A stretch of 64,000 nt of DNA, from assembly GCF_000426685.1 (NCBI RefSeq), contig NZ_AUFV01000008.1, forward strand, positions 273,644 to 337,643, read 5' to 3'. The notes beneath the pieces were generated by a model, which was not told where the DNA came from, searched no databases, and saw only the letters and a list, made by a program, of their open reading frames with translations. Position 1 is the stretch's first letter. Every line of letters begins with the position of its first letter. The position numbers and the translations under genes were made by a program. The DNA comes from Solimonas flava DSM 18980. GTDB taxonomy: Bacteria > Pseudomonadota > Gammaproteobacteria > Nevskiales > Nevskiaceae. Shown piece after piece: positions 9,603-18,475 of this stretch.

Positions 9603-10532
9603 TCAAGGCATCTCGTCGACTTCCTTGTCCTTCGGGGGAAGCAGGTCTTCGCGCGAGACGCCGAGGGCGACGGCGAGGTTGGTGGAGACGTAGATCGAAG
9701 AGTAGGTCGCGACGATGACGCCAACGATCAGCGCGACGGAGAAGCTGTGAACCGTCGAGCCGCCCAGGACCAGCAGGGCGGTGAGCACGAGCAGCGTGGT
9801 CAAGTGCGTGATGACCGAGCGCAGGATCGTCTGGTTCACCGAGAGATTGACGACATCGAGGATGCCGCTACGGCGCTCGGAGATCAGATTCTCGCGAATG
9901 CGGTCGAAGATGACGATGGTTTCGTTATTGGAGTAGCCGATCAGCGCCAGGATGGCTGCCAGCGTCGTGATATCGAACTCGACCTGGAAGATCGACAGGA
10001 AGCCGAGCACCATCACCGCATCGTGAACCAGAGCCGCGATCGCGCCGACCGAGAACTTCCACTCGAAGCGGAACATGATGTAAGCGGCGATGCCCATGAA
10101 CGCGAACAGCAGCGCCAGGCCACCCGCACTGAACAGCTCCTCGCCGATCTGCGGGCCGACGAACTCGATGCGACGCAGGGTGATGTCGTTGTCCTTGGCG
10201 TGCAGCGCCTCGAGCACATGCGTGCTCACCTGCGACGAGTTCTCGCTGCTGGCGGGCGGCAGCCGGATCAGAACCGCCGACGAGGCACCAAAGTACTGCA
10301 CGATGGCGCGTTCGTACCCCGCTTCGGCCAGGTCATGGCGGACTTTGTCGAGTTCGACGCTCTTCGGGTACGAGACCTCCACCAGCACGCCGCCGGTGAA
10401 GTCGATGCCGAAGTTCAGACCACGGAAGACGACCAGCAGGATGGCAGCGACCGTCAGGATCGACGACACCACCAGGCCCACCTTGCGCTGGGCCATGAAG
10501 TTGATTTTGGGAACGCGGGCAAAGAATTTCAT
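9603..10532 (-). CDS. secF: protein translocase subunit SecF
   Basis: 309-residue inner-membrane subunit of the SecDF-YajC complex, which uses proton motive force to help proteins out of the Sec channel. Seen: an N-terminal membrane helix, the family signature GIDFTGGVLVEV, a periplasmic domain, then five helices with SNNETIVIFDRIREN, typical of SecF. It follows secD by 124 nt on the same strand and ends the yajC-secD-secF operon. Confidence 0.97.
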   Translation of the reverse strand: MKFFARVPKINFMAQRKVGLVVSSILTVAAILLVVFRGLNFGIDFTGGVLVEVSYPKSVELDKVRHDLAEAGYERAIVQYFGASSAVLIRLPPASSENSSQVSTHVLEALHAKDNDITLRRIEFVGPQIGEELFSAGGLALLFAFMGIAAYIMFRFEWKFSVGAIAALVHDAVMVLGFLSIFQVEFDITTLAAILALIGYSNNETIVIFDRIRENLISERRSGILDVVNLSVNQTILRSVITHLTTLLVLTALLVLGGSTVHSFSVALIVGVIVATYSSIYVSTNLAVALGVSREDLLPPKDKEVDEMP

Positions 10533-10656
10533 GAATTTGGCCTCAGTGTCGCCAACCCTGGCGCGACCTTCTCACTTGATCGAACCGCCCACGCATTGCA
10601 ATGCGCCCTGAGCGGGATGGCCGATGTCCACCGGGACATCGGCCAGGGAATTTCGC

Positions 10657-12510
10657 TTACCAGATCGGAACGTCCCTGAGAGGACGTTTGGCGAAGCACA
10701 GCTGCGCGAGCGCGCGGGAACCGACGATCGCGGTGAACTGCGAGGTCAGGATGCCGATCGCCAGCGTGATCGCGAAGCCCTTGACCGGGCCAGCGCCGAG
10801 CGCGAACAGCACGACGGTGCCGATGAGCACGGTGACGTTGGCGTCCGCGATCGTCAGGAACGCTCGCTCGTAGCCCGCCTCGATGGCATGGTGCGGCTTC
10901 GCGCCGTTGCGGAGCTCCTCTCGAATGCGCTCGTAGATCAGCACGTTGGCGTCCACCGCAATGCCCATGTGCAGGACCACGCCGGCGATGCCGGGCATCG
11001 TCAGCGTCGCCTGCAGCAGCGACAGCACGGCGACCAGCAGGACGAGATTGAGCAACAGCGCGCCGACCGCGAACAGGCCGAACACGCGGTAGTACAGCAC
11101 CATGAAGATCGCGACCAGCGTCAGGCCCAGCGCCGCGGCGGTGAAGCCCTTGCGGATGTTGTCGGCACCGAGGCTCGGACCGACGGTGCGCTCCTCGACG
11201 ATGTCGACCGGCGCCGCCAGCGCACCCGCCTTCAGCAGCAGCGCCAGGTTATGCGCTTCCTTGCTCGACAGGCCCGTGGTCTGGAAACGCTTGCCGAACA
11301 CACCGCGGATGCTAGCGACGGAGATGATCTCCTCGACCTCGCGATGTTCGCGGATCGGCTCACCCTTGGCGTTGTAGTTGGTGATGACCTCGCGTTCCTT
11401 GAACAACACGGCCATCGGCTTGCCGACGTTCTTCTCGGTGAACGAGAACATGTTCTTGGCGCCGGTCGCGTCGAGCGTGACGCTGACCGCCGGCCCGCCG
11501 TTCTCGTCGACGGTCGAGGCCGCGTCGACCAGATTGTCGCCGCCGGCGATGACCTCGCGCTTGAGCAGGTACGGACGGTGGTCGCCGCGCGTGTAGAACA
11601 GCTCGGTGCCGGCGGGAATCGCGCCGGTCGCCGCGGCGGTCGCGGCGTCCTGGTCGGCGACCGCGCGGTATTCCAGCGTCGCCGTCGCGCCAAGCAGATC
11701 CTTGACGCGGGTGGTGTCCTGCACGCCCGGCAGCTGCACGACGATGCGGTTGGTCCCCTGCCGTTGCACCAACGGCTCGGCGACGCCGAGCTGGTTGACG
11801 CGATTGCGCAGCGTCGTCAGGTTCTGCTGGACCGCGAAATCGACGATGCGCTTGGCTTCCTTGTCGGACAGCGAAATCTGCAGCGCCAGCGGCGCGTCGG
11901 GCGCCGTCGTCAGCTGGTACTCGGCGAAGTTCTTGGCGATCGCGCGGCGCGCCGCCTCGAGTCGCTCGCTGTCAGCAAACTCCAGCACCGCCGCACTATC
12001 GGTCTGCCGCCGGCCGGTGTAGCGGATGTCTTCCTTGCGCAGCAAGGCCGGCACTTCGGTGACGATGCGCTCGACGGCCTTCTTGCGAACCTCGTCGATG
12101 TCCACCTCCAGCAGGAAGTGCACGCCGCCGCGCAGGTCGAGGCCCAGATTCATCGGCCTGGCGCCGATCGCCCGCAGCCAGGCCGGCGTCTTCGACGCCA
12201 GGTTCAGCGCGACCACATAGTCACGGCCGAGCTTTTCCTTGAGCAGGTCGGCGGCCTTCAGCTGACGGTCGGCGGCGTCGAAGCGCACGACCCACTGCCC
12301 GTTCTCCACGCCGCTGGCGCTGGGCGCCAGCCCGGCATCCTGGAGCGCGGCCGCAACCCGGTCGCCGAAATCGGCGGGCAGCGCGTCGCCGCTCTCCAGC
12401 GAGATCTGCACGGACGGATCGTCACCGTAGAAATTCGGCGCCGCGTAGATCAGGCCGAACAGCAGCGCCGCGATCAGCAGCACGTATTTCCAGGTCGAGT
12501 AGGGTTTCAT
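10657..12510 (-). CDS. secD: protein translocase subunit SecD
   Basis: 617-residue partner of SecF. Seen: N-terminal helix KYVLLIAALLFGLIYA, the signature GLDLRGGVHFLLEV near residue 143, a large periplasmic region (P1 domain), and a C-terminal six-helix block with GIAVDANVLIYERIREEL, the conserved proton-path region. Length is normal for gammaproteobacterial SecD. Located 65 nt after yajC on the minus strand. Confidence 0.97.
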   Translation of the reverse strand: MKPYSTWKYVLLIAALLFGLIYAAPNFYGDDPSVQISLESGDALPADFGDRVAAALQDAGLAPSASGVENGQWVVRFDAADRQLKAADLLKEKLGRDYVVALNLASKTPAWLRAIGARPMNLGLDLRGGVHFLLEVDIDEVRKKAVERIVTEVPALLRKEDIRYTGRRQTDSAAVLEFADSERLEAARRAIAKNFAEYQLTTAPDAPLALQISLSDKEAKRIVDFAVQQNLTTLRNRVNQLGVAEPLVQRQGTNRIVVQLPGVQDTTRVKDLLGATATLEYRAVADQDAATAAATGAIPAGTELFYTRGDHRPYLLKREVIAGGDNLVDAASTVDENGGPAVSVTLDATGAKNMFSFTEKNVGKPMAVLFKEREVITNYNAKGEPIREHREVEEIISVASIRGVFGKRFQTTGLSSKEAHNLALLLKAGALAAPVDIVEERTVGPSLGADNIRKGFTAAALGLTLVAIFMVLYYRVFGLFAVGALLLNLVLLVAVLSLLQATLTMPGIAGVVLHMGIAVDANVLIYERIREELRNGAKPHHAIEAGYERAFLTIADANVTVLIGTVVLFALGAGPVKGFAITLAIGILTSQFTAIVGSRALAQLCFAKRPLRDVPIW

Positions 12511-12575
12511 CGTCGTTCGGTTGTCGAGCCTGCGCGGAAGATCCCGGGCGGAGCCTTCGTGAAGCGCCGCGGCGC

Positions 12576-12911
12576 TTACTGGGCCTTGAGCGTGCCCTTC
12601 GGCAGGACGCCGGTCACGGCGGACTTCTGGATCTTGGCCTGCACGTTGTCGGCGATCTCGATCGTCAGGAAGGTCTCGCCGAGGCCGACGACCTTACCGG
12701 CCAGACCGCCGGTCGTCACCACTTCGTCACCCTTGGCGATCTTCGCGAGCATGTCACGCAGTTCCTTGTTGCGCTTGCTCTGCGGGCGGATCAGCAGGAA
12801 GTAGAACAGCGGAATCATCACCAGCAGCGGCCAGAAGGCGCCGAGCAGGCTCTGCGGGGAAGCGGCGCCGGCCTGCTGCGCGAATGCGGGGCTGATCAGG
12901 AAATCCAACAC
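12576..12911 (-). CDS. yajC: preprotein translocase subunit YajC
   Basis: 111-residue small membrane protein of the SecDF-YajC complex. Seen: a single strong membrane helix (about residues 27-42), the basic IRPQSKRNKE after it, and the beta-rich GDEVVTTGGLAGKV typical of YajC. I take the GTG at 12911 as start: GGAG lies six nt upstream and the length is then normal. The frame stays open as far as 13262, but that extension overlaps ugd on the same strand and has no family support. In most gammaproteobacteria tgt precedes yajC directly; here ugd does. Confidence 0.95.
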   Translation of the reverse strand: MLDFLISPAFAQQAGAASPQSLLGAFWPLLVMIPLFYFLLIRPQSKRNKELRDMLAKIAKGDEVVTTGGLAGKVVGLGETFLTIEIADNVQAKIQKSAVTGVLPKGTLKAQ

Positions 12912-12987
12912 GAAAAACTCCAGTTGCGCTGCGAAAGAGCGCGGGATTATGCCGCATGTGCCGGCGGATCGCCGGGAAGGAAAGGCC

Positions 12988-14322
12988 TCAGCCGGCAGCA
13001 ATCGTCCGCCGGCCGATGGACTGGTAGTGGAAGCCGGCCGCCGCCGGCACGGCCGGATCGTAGAGATTGCGGCCGTCGAAGATCGCCGGCTGGCGCAGCA
13101 GGCGCTTGAGCGCACCGAAATCCGGGCTGCGGAACATCGCCCACTCGGTGACGATCGCCAGCACGTCGGCGCCCTCGCAGGCCTCCTCCGGCGAATGGAC
13201 CAGCGCAAAATCGGCGCGCTCGCCATAGATCTTGCGGGTGTTTTCCATGGCAACCGGGTCATAGGCGCGGACCTTGCCGCCCGCCGCCCAGATCGCCTCG
13301 ATCAGAACCCGGCTCGGCGCCTCGCGCATGTCGTCGGTGTTCGGCTTGAAGGCCAGCCCCCAGACGGCAATGGTCTTGCCCTGAACACTGCCGAGGTAGC
13401 GCTCGATGCGTTCGAACAGCACATGTTTCTGCGCATCGTTGGCGGCCTCGACGGCCTTGAGCACCTGCAGCGTCTGCCCCTCTTCCTGGCCGGTGCGGAT
13501 CAGCGCCTTGACGTCCTTGGGAAAGCAGGAGCCGCCATAGCCGGCACCGGCGTAGAGGAAGTGGAAGCCGATGCGCGGATCGGAGCCGATGCCGCGACGC
13601 ACGCTTTCGATATCGGCGCCGACCTTCTCGGCCAGCAAGGCGAGCTCGTTCATGAAGCTGATGCGCGTCGCCAGCATCGCGTTGGCCGCGTACTTGGTCA
13701 GCTCGGCCGAAGGCACGTCCATCGCCATCACGCGGTCGTGGTTGCGGTTGAACGGCGCGTACAGCGCCCGCATGCGCTCCAGCGCGCGGGCGCTGTCGGT
13801 ACCGACAATGATGCGGTCCGGTCGCATGAAGTCCTCGACCGCAGCGCCCTCTTTGAGGAACTCCGGGTTCGAGACCACGTCGAACGGCAGCTCCGCACCG
13901 CGCTCGGCGAGCCTGGCCTTGAGCGCCTCGCGCACCTTGGCGGAGGTGCCGACCGGCACCGTCGACTTGGTGCAGACCACGCGGTAGCCATCCATGTACT
14001 CGCCGATGGTCCGCGCCACCGCCAGTACGTACTGCAGGTCGGCCGAACCGTCTTCCTGCGGCGGTGTGCCGACGGCAATGAAGATGATCTCGCCGTGGGC
14101 AACGCCCTCGGCCGCATCGGTCGTGAAACCGAGGCGCCCGGCCTTGGCGTTGCGGACCAACAGAGCGTCGATGCCCGGCTCGTAGAACGGGCAATGTCCC
14201 GCCTTCAGCGTCGCGATCTTCTCCGGATCCACGTCCACGCAGACGACGTGGTTACCCACGTCCGCCAGGCAAGCCGCCGTGACAAGCCCAACGTATCCCG
14301 ACCCGAAAACAGTGACATTCAT
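12988..14322 (-). CDS. ugd: UDP-glucose 6-dehydrogenase
   Basis: 444-residue enzyme oxidising UDP-glucose to UDP-glucuronate with two NAD+. Seen: N-terminal Rossmann motif [21 protein letters not shown], the catalytic cysteine region [12 protein letters not shown], and the C-terminal [14 protein letters not shown]. The ATG at 14322 starts directly at the Rossmann strand ([12 protein letters not shown]); the open frame to 14403 adds nothing conserved. It directly follows a UDP-glucuronate-type epimerase gene (53 nt gap), so the pair can make UDP-glucuronate and UDP-galacturonate, probably for the surface polysaccharide. Confidence 0.96.
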   Translation of the reverse strand: MNVTVFGSGYVGLVTAACLADVGNHVVCVDVDPEKIATLKAGHCPFYEPGIDALLVRNAKAGRLGFTTDAAEGVAHGEIIFIAVGTPPQEDGSADLQYVLAVARTIGEYMDGYRVVCTKSTVPVGTSAKVREALKARLAERGAELPFDVVSNPEFLKEGAAVEDFMRPDRIIVGTDSARALERMRALYAPFNRNHDRVMAMDVPSAELTKYAANAMLATRISFMNELALLAEKVGADIESVRRGIGSDPRIGFHFLYAGAGYGGSCFPKDVKALIRTGQEEGQTLQVLKAVEAANDAQKHVLFERIERYLGSVQGKTIAVWGLAFKPNTDDMREAPSRVLIEAIWAAGGKVRAYDPVAMENTRKIYGERADFALVHSPEEACEGADVLAIVTEWAMFRSPDFGALKRLLRQPAIFDGRNLYDPAVPAAAGFHYQSIGRRTIAAG

Positions 14323-14375
14323 TGCTTTTTTTGATCCGAAAGAGGTGAGGAAGAGTGCTTGGGGACGCGGCGCGG

Positions 14376-15383
14376 TCAAACCCGGTAATACGTCCGATAC
14401 CATGCCACGAATTCGGCCAGGCCCTTTTCGATCGAGGTCGAAGGCTCGAAGCCGACGTCGTGACTGAGATCAGTCACATCCGCATAAGTACGGTACACGT
14501 CGCCCGGCGCCATCGGCTTGAACTGCTTCTCGGCAACGCGGCCGGTCAGCCGTTCGAGCACTTCGATGAAATGCATCAGGCGCACCGGCGAGTGATTGCC
14601 GATGTTGTAGAGGCGGTATGGCGCGCGGCTGCGGCCGGCGATCGGCGGATCACCGGTCCATGCCGGATCGCCCTGCGGCACCCGATCCAGCAGCCGCACC
14701 ACGCCGGTGACGATATCGTCGATGTAGGTGAAGTCGCGTTCCATGTCGCCATGGTTGAACACCTCGATCGGACGCCCCTCGAACAGCGCCTTCGTGAACG
14801 AGAAGTACGCCATGTCCGGGCGCCCCCACGGCCCGTAGACCGTGAAAAAGCGCAGGCCCGTGGCCGGAATGCCGAACAGATGGCTGTACGAATGCGCCAG
14901 CGCTTCGTTGGCCTTCTTGGTCGCCGCGTACAGGCTGACCGGATGATCCGTGTGGTCGGTGACCGCGAACGGTACCTTAGTGTTGGCGCCGTACACCGAA
15001 CTCGACGAGGCGAACAGCAGATGCCGTACCGGATGCGCGCGACAAGCCTCGAGCAGGTTGACGAAGCCGGTCAGGTTGCTGTCGACGTAGGCCTGCGGGT
15101 TTTTCAGCGAGTAACGCACGCCGGCCTGGGCGGCCAGATGCAGGACCATGTCCGGCCGCTCGGTCTCGAAGACCTTGAGCAGCGCCGCCTTGTCGGCCAG
15201 ATCGGCCAGCACGAAGCGGAACCGGGGAAACCCGTGCAGCTGCGCCAGACGCGCCTGCTTGAGCGCCGGGTCGTAATAGTCGTTGACGTTGTCGAAGCCG
15301 ACAACCTCGTCGCCGCGCTCGAGCAGCGCCTTGGCGCAGTACATGCCGACGAAGCCGGCGGCACCGGTCAGAAGGACTTTCAT
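14376..15383 (-). CDS. UDP-glucuronate 4-epimerase-like NAD-dependent epimerase
   Basis: 335-residue extended SDR of the CapI/LspL group, which interconverts UDP-glucuronate and UDP-galacturonate. Seen: [11 protein letters not shown] at the N-terminus, [13 protein letters not shown] shortly after (typical of this group), [19 protein letters not shown] and the catalytic YAATKKANE. The ATG at 15383 begins at the first Rossmann strand; upstream in-frame codons to 15521 look non-coding. Genomic pairing with ugd supports the uronic acid role over a UDP-glucose epimerase. Gene symbol left blank because naming differs between species. Confidence 0.88.
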   Translation of the reverse strand: MKVLLTGAAGFVGMYCAKALLERGDEVVGFDNVNDYYDPALKQARLAQLHGFPRFRFVLADLADKAALLKVFETERPDMVLHLAAQAGVRYSLKNPQAYVDSNLTGFVNLLEACRAHPVRHLLFASSSSVYGANTKVPFAVTDHTDHPVSLYAATKKANEALAHSYSHLFGIPATGLRFFTVYGPWGRPDMAYFSFTKALFEGRPIEVFNHGDMERDFTYIDDIVTGVVRLLDRVPQGDPAWTGDPPIAGRSRAPYRLYNIGNHSPVRLMHFIEVLERLTGRVAEKQFKPMAPGDVYRTYADVTDLSHDVGFEPSTSIEKGLAEFVAWYRTYYRV

Positions 15384-15521
15384 GGTACGGCGGGCGGATC
15401 GGGCTTGGCGTTCGGCGGAAGCCCGGAAGTTTACCCGAAGCCCCCGGCGCGAACGTGACGCTTCCCGGCGGCCCGGTGCACGCGGCCGCAGGCCGCGGCA
15501 TGACCGTTGCGCCACCGTCAA

Positions 15522-15564
15522 CCATCCGCTCGGGTAGGCCTAAGCGCGCGTCCCCTGTGCTAGC
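15522..15564 (+). promoter_or_regulatory. putative LuxR-type operator with -10-like element
   Basis: CCATCCGCTCGGGTAG at 15522-15537 matches the perfect dyad CTACCCGCTCGGGTAG found at 48191-48206 at 14 of 16 positions, including the two central bases. TGCTAGC follows at 15558-15564, at the same distance (about 20 bp) as the CTTAGT hexamer of the two catabolic operons. The predicted transcript would start near 15570, about 36 nt before the acyl-CoA dehydrogenase. Seen in sequence; binding by the regulator at 26647 is inference. Confidence 0.45.
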
Positions 15565-15605
15565 CTTGGCGCCCCCAAATCCCACGCAACCGCAGGAATT
15601 CGCGC

Positions 15606-17348
15606 ATGGCGAGCTACAAGGCGCCCCTCAAGGAAATCAACTTCGTTCTGAATCAGGTCCTCGGCGTCAGCCGTCTGGCCGAACTGCCGGGCTACGAGGA
15701 CGCCACGCCGGAAACCCTCACCGGCCTCGTCGAAGAAGCCGCCAAGCTGATCGAGAACGAGCTCGCACCGCTCAATCCGAAGTCCGATGCGCAGGGTTGC
15801 GTCTACAACGGCGACCACACCGTGAAGATTCCGGACGGTTTCCCGGAATTCTGGAAGGCCTACGCCGAGGCCGGCTGGATCGGCATCATGCAGAAGCAGG
15901 AATACGGTGGCGCCGGCCTGCCGTACACGCTCGGTAAGGTCATCGAGGAGCTGCTGTGCTCGGCGAACGTGGCCTTCGCCCTGTACCCGGGCCTGACGCA
16001 GGGCTGCTTCGAAGCGATCGCCGCCAATGGCACCGACGAGCAGAAGAATACCTACCTGCCGAAGCTGGCGACCGGCGAATGGTCGGGCACGATGTGCATG
16101 ACCGAGCCGCAGGCCGGCTCGGACCTCGCCGCCGTCAAGACCAAGGCCTATCCGCAGGCCGACGGCTCGTTCCTGCTCGAAGGCAGCAAGATCTTCATCA
16201 CCTCCGGCGAGCACGGCATGGTGGACAACATCGTCCACTTCGTCCTCGCCCGCCTGCCCGATTCGCCGGCCGGCATTAAAGGCCTGTCGACCTTCGTCGT
16301 GCCGAAGTTTCTCGTCAACGCCGACGGCTCGCTCGGCGCGCGCAACCCGGTCAAGTGCGTGTCGATCGAGCACAAGATGGGCATCCACGGCTCGTGCACC
16401 TGCACGATGTCGTTCGAGAACGCCAAAGGCTGGATGATCGGCGCGCCGAACACGGGCATCCAGAACATGTTCGTGATGATGAACCTGGCCCGCATCATGG
16501 TCGGCTACCAGGGCCTCGGCCAGTGCGAGCTGGCGACGCAGAACGCGATCCGCTACGCGCTCGACCGCAAGCAGGGCAAGGCCTTCAACGGCGGCGACGT
16601 CATCGCCCATCACCCCGACGTGCGCCGCATGCTGCTGCAGATGAAGGCGATCACCGAGGGCGCGCGCGTGCTCTGCTACGAAACCGCGATGCACGTCGAT
16701 GCCTCGCACCACGCTGCCGACGCAGCCGCGCGCGAGGAAGCGCAGGACTGGGTCGAGCTGAACACGCCGCTGGTCAAGGCTTTCTGCACCGATTCGGCCG
16801 TCGAGCTGGCGTCGATGGCGGTGCAGGTCTACGGCGGCCACGGTTTCATTCGCGAGCACGGCATCGAGCAGATCGTCCGTGACTCGAAGATCCTCTGCCT
16901 GTACGAAGGCACCAACGGCATCCAGGCGATGGACCTGGTACGCCGCAAGCTGATGCTGCACGGCGGCCGCCTGCCGAAGCGCTTCTTCGCGGCGGTGCGC
17001 GCCGACCTCGAGATGGCGCCGGACTTCATCGCCCAGCCGCTCGCCAAGGCCGTCGCCGAGCTGGAATCGACGACGCGCTGGGTACAGGAGTCGTACAAGC
17101 TGACGCCGGACGATGCCGCCTTCGGCTGCGTCGACTTCCTGCGCGCGTTCGCGCTGACCTATCTCGGCTGGAACTGGCTGCGCATGGTGCGCGCCGCCGA
17201 GGCCGGCAGCGACGTCGCCTTCGCGGCCGCCAAGCGGGTCACCGCGCAGTTCTTCGCCGCGCGCCTGCTGTCGCAGGTGCCGACGCTGCTCGCCAATGTG
17301 CGCGAGAGCGCGGCCGAGGCGATGGCGCTCGACGTCGCCAGCCTGTAA
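15606..17348 (+). CDS. acyl-CoA dehydrogenase (large, DmdC/FadE-like)
   Basis: 580-residue flavoprotein that introduces the alpha-beta double bond in an acyl-CoA. Seen: FAD/substrate motif CMTEPQAGSDLAAV near residue 160, middle beta domain, helical C-terminal domain with YGGHGFIREHGIEQI and LYEGTNGIQAMDL, whose glutamate is at the usual place of the catalytic base, and an extra C-terminal helical region of about 120 residues typical of the 580-600-residue group (3-methylmercaptopropionyl-CoA dehydrogenase-like). Start ATG 15606 has AGGA about nine nt upstream. Monocistronic, ended by a strong terminator. The chain length or branching of its substrate is not readable; an operator shared with the ketone operons suggests it feeds the same pathway. 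Confidence 0.92.
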   Translation: MASYKAPLKEINFVLNQVLGVSRLAELPGYEDATPETLTGLVEEAAKLIENELAPLNPKSDAQGCVYNGDHTVKIPDGFPEFWKAYAEAGWIGIMQKQEYGGAGLPYTLGKVIEELLCSANVAFALYPGLTQGCFEAIAANGTDEQKNTYLPKLATGEWSGTMCMTEPQAGSDLAAVKTKAYPQADGSFLLEGSKIFITSGEHGMVDNIVHFVLARLPDSPAGIKGLSTFVVPKFLVNADGSLGARNPVKCVSIEHKMGIHGSCTCTMSFENAKGWMIGAPNTGIQNMFVMMNLARIMVGYQGLGQCELATQNAIRYALDRKQGKAFNGGDVIAHHPDVRRMLLQMKAITEGARVLCYETAMHVDASHHAADAAAREEAQDWVELNTPLVKAFCTDSAVELASMAVQVYGGHGFIREHGIEQIVRDSKILCLYEGTNGIQAMDLVRRKLMLHGGRLPKRFFAAVRADLEMAPDFIAQPLAKAVAELESTTRWVQESYKLTPDDAAFGCVDFLRAFALTYLGWNWLRMVRAAEAGSDVAFAAAKRVTAQFFAARLLSQVPTLLANVRESAAEAMALDVASL

Positions 17349-17360
17349 GCGTCCGCCAGA

Positions 17361-17396
17361 ACCTCCCGGCGCCGACAGGAGCCGGGAGGTTTTTTA
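17361..17396 (+). terminator. rho-independent terminator
   Basis: ACCTCCCGGC (17361-17370) pairs with GCCGGGAGGT (17381-17390) around a 10-nt loop and is followed by a run of T. Ends the acyl-CoA dehydrogenase transcript 13 nt after its stop codon. Confidence 0.93.
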
Positions 17397-17460
17397 TTGG
17401 GTATTTTCTCGCTAGGCCAGGTTATCTTTTAACCACCGGCCATGAAGAATAAAATCCGAT

Positions 17461-17513
17461 AAAAGGATTTCCCTTTTGGCGGATATGGAAAAAGCAACCG
17501 TCGCCAATATAAT
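17461..17513 (+). promoter_or_regulatory. hns-like promoter region with small palindromes
   Basis: A locally AT-rich stretch before the H-NS gene. It carries TATAAT at 17508-17513, 30 nt before the start codon, a perfect inverted repeat AAAAGG-ATTTC-CCTTTT at 17461-17477, and TTGGCG/CGCCAA arms (17475-17507) that end at the -10. No good -35 is visible at 17 nt. AT-rich, palindromic promoters are typical for autoregulated H-NS genes; autoregulation is inferred. Confidence 0.5.
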
Positions 17514-17543
17514 GGCCCATTCGCAACCCACCCCTATACGAAA

Positions 17544-17855
17544 ATGTCGACGCCCACTTATAGCGACCTCCTGAAGCAGATCGAATCGCTCACCCGCCAG
17601 GCCGAAGAGCTGCGCCACCAGGAAATCACGACGGTCATTGCCGAGATCAAGGACAAAATGGCCCAGTACGGAATCAGCGCCGCCGATCTCGAGCTGGACA
17701 CCAAGCCCGCCAAGCGCGCGCGTCGCACCGGCAAAGTTGCTGAAAAATATCGCAATCCGGCGACGGGCGAGTCCTGGACGGGGCGCGGCCGCACGCCGAA
17801 ATGGCTGGCCGAGGCGGAGGCCGCCGGAAAATCGCGGGACCAGTTCGCGGTTTAA
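17544..17855 (+). CDS. H-NS family nucleoid-associated protein
   Basis: 103-residue histone-like silencer of AT-rich DNA. Seen: N-terminal helical oligomerisation segment (about 1-50, coiled-coil type), a basic linker KPAKRARRTGK, and the C-terminal DNA-binding core YRNPATGESWTGRGRTPKWL near the end, the H-NS AT-hook-like loop. There is no clear ribosome binding site before ATG 17544. It may silence the less GC-rich polysaccharide genes at the left of the window, but that is inference. Confidence 0.93.
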   Translation: MSTPTYSDLLKQIESLTRQAEELRHQEITTVIAEIKDKMAQYGISAADLELDTKPAKRARRTGKVAEKYRNPATGESWTGRGRTPKWLAEAEAAGKSRDQFAV

Positions 17856-17860
17856 TGTAT

Positions 17861-17896
17861 TGATAAGGCGCCTTTCTGAATGAAGGCGCCTTATCA
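17861..17896. terminator. long perfect inverted repeat after hns, probable terminator
   Basis: TGATAAGGCGCCTT (17861-17874) and AAGGCGCCTTATCA (17883-17896) form a 14-bp perfect stem with an 8-nt loop, six nt after the H-NS stop and 29 nt before the next gene. There is no T run, so it may be a bidirectional or rho-assisted terminator, an mRNA-stabilising hairpin or a protein-binding palindrome. Confidence 0.6.
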
Positions 17897-17925
17897 CCCA
17901 GGCCAAAATACCGAGGGCGACGATC

Positions 17926-18405
17926 ATGACGACGGTTTACGATTTCGAAGCGAAGACCATCGACGGCGCGACGCAAAAGCTCGACGCCTATCAGGGCAAG
18001 GTGCTGCTGATCGTCAATGTCGCGAGCAAGTGCGGTTTCACCCCGCAGTACAAGGGGCTCGAAGCGCTGTGGCGCAAGTACAAGGACAAGGATTTCGCGG
18101 TGCTCGGCTTCCCGTGCGACCAGTTCGGCCACCAGGAGCCCGGCGACGAGAACGAGATCAAGAACTTCTGCTCGCTCACCTATGAAGTCGACTTCCCGAT
18201 GTTCGCGAAGATCGACGTCAACGGCGCCAACGCCCATCCGCTGTACCAGCACCTGAAGAGTTCGGCGCCGGGCGTGCTCGGCACCGAGGCGATCAAATGG
18301 AACTTCACCAAGTTCCTGGTCGACAAGAGCGGCAAGGTCGTGAAGCGCTACGGCTCGATGGACACGCCGGAGAAGATCGACGGCGATATCGCTGCGTTGC
18401 TCTGA
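17926..18405 (+). CDS. glutathione/thioredoxin peroxidase
   Basis: 159-residue peroxidase of the glutathione peroxidase family, reducing hydroperoxides with thioredoxin or glutathione. Seen: the catalytic segment NVASKCGFTPQY with cysteine (C36) rather than selenocysteine, FPCDQFGHQEPG with the usual glutamine and second cysteine region, and WNFTKFLVDKSG supplying the conserved tryptophan and asparagine. Normal length. A GAGGG sits eight nt before the ATG. Cytosolic, no signal peptide. It stands alone, converging with the metallopeptidase gene across a bidirectional terminator. Confidence 0.94.
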   Translation: MTTVYDFEAKTIDGATQKLDAYQGKVLLIVNVASKCGFTPQYKGLEALWRKYKDKDFAVLGFPCDQFGHQEPGDENEIKNFCSLTYEVDFPMFAKIDVNGANAHPLYQHLKSSAPGVLGTEAIKWNFTKFLVDKSGKVVKRYGSMDTPEKIDGDIAALL

Positions 18406-18425
18406 ATCGCCGATCGGTTCAGGTA

Positions 18426-18457
18426 CGAAAAAGCCGGCGCGATGCCGGCTTTTTTCG
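18426..18457. terminator. bidirectional rho-independent terminator
   Basis: AAAAAGCCGGC-GCGAT-GCCGGCTTTTTT. A GC stem with an A run on one side and a T run on the other, placed between the convergent peroxidase and metallopeptidase genes. Confidence 0.92.
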
Positions 18458-18475
18458 TGACGATGAATCTTCTGG

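Noticed and set aside
12912..13262. N-terminal extension of YajC
   Set aside because: Overlaps ugd on the same strand; GTG 12911 has a ribosome site and gives the normal length.
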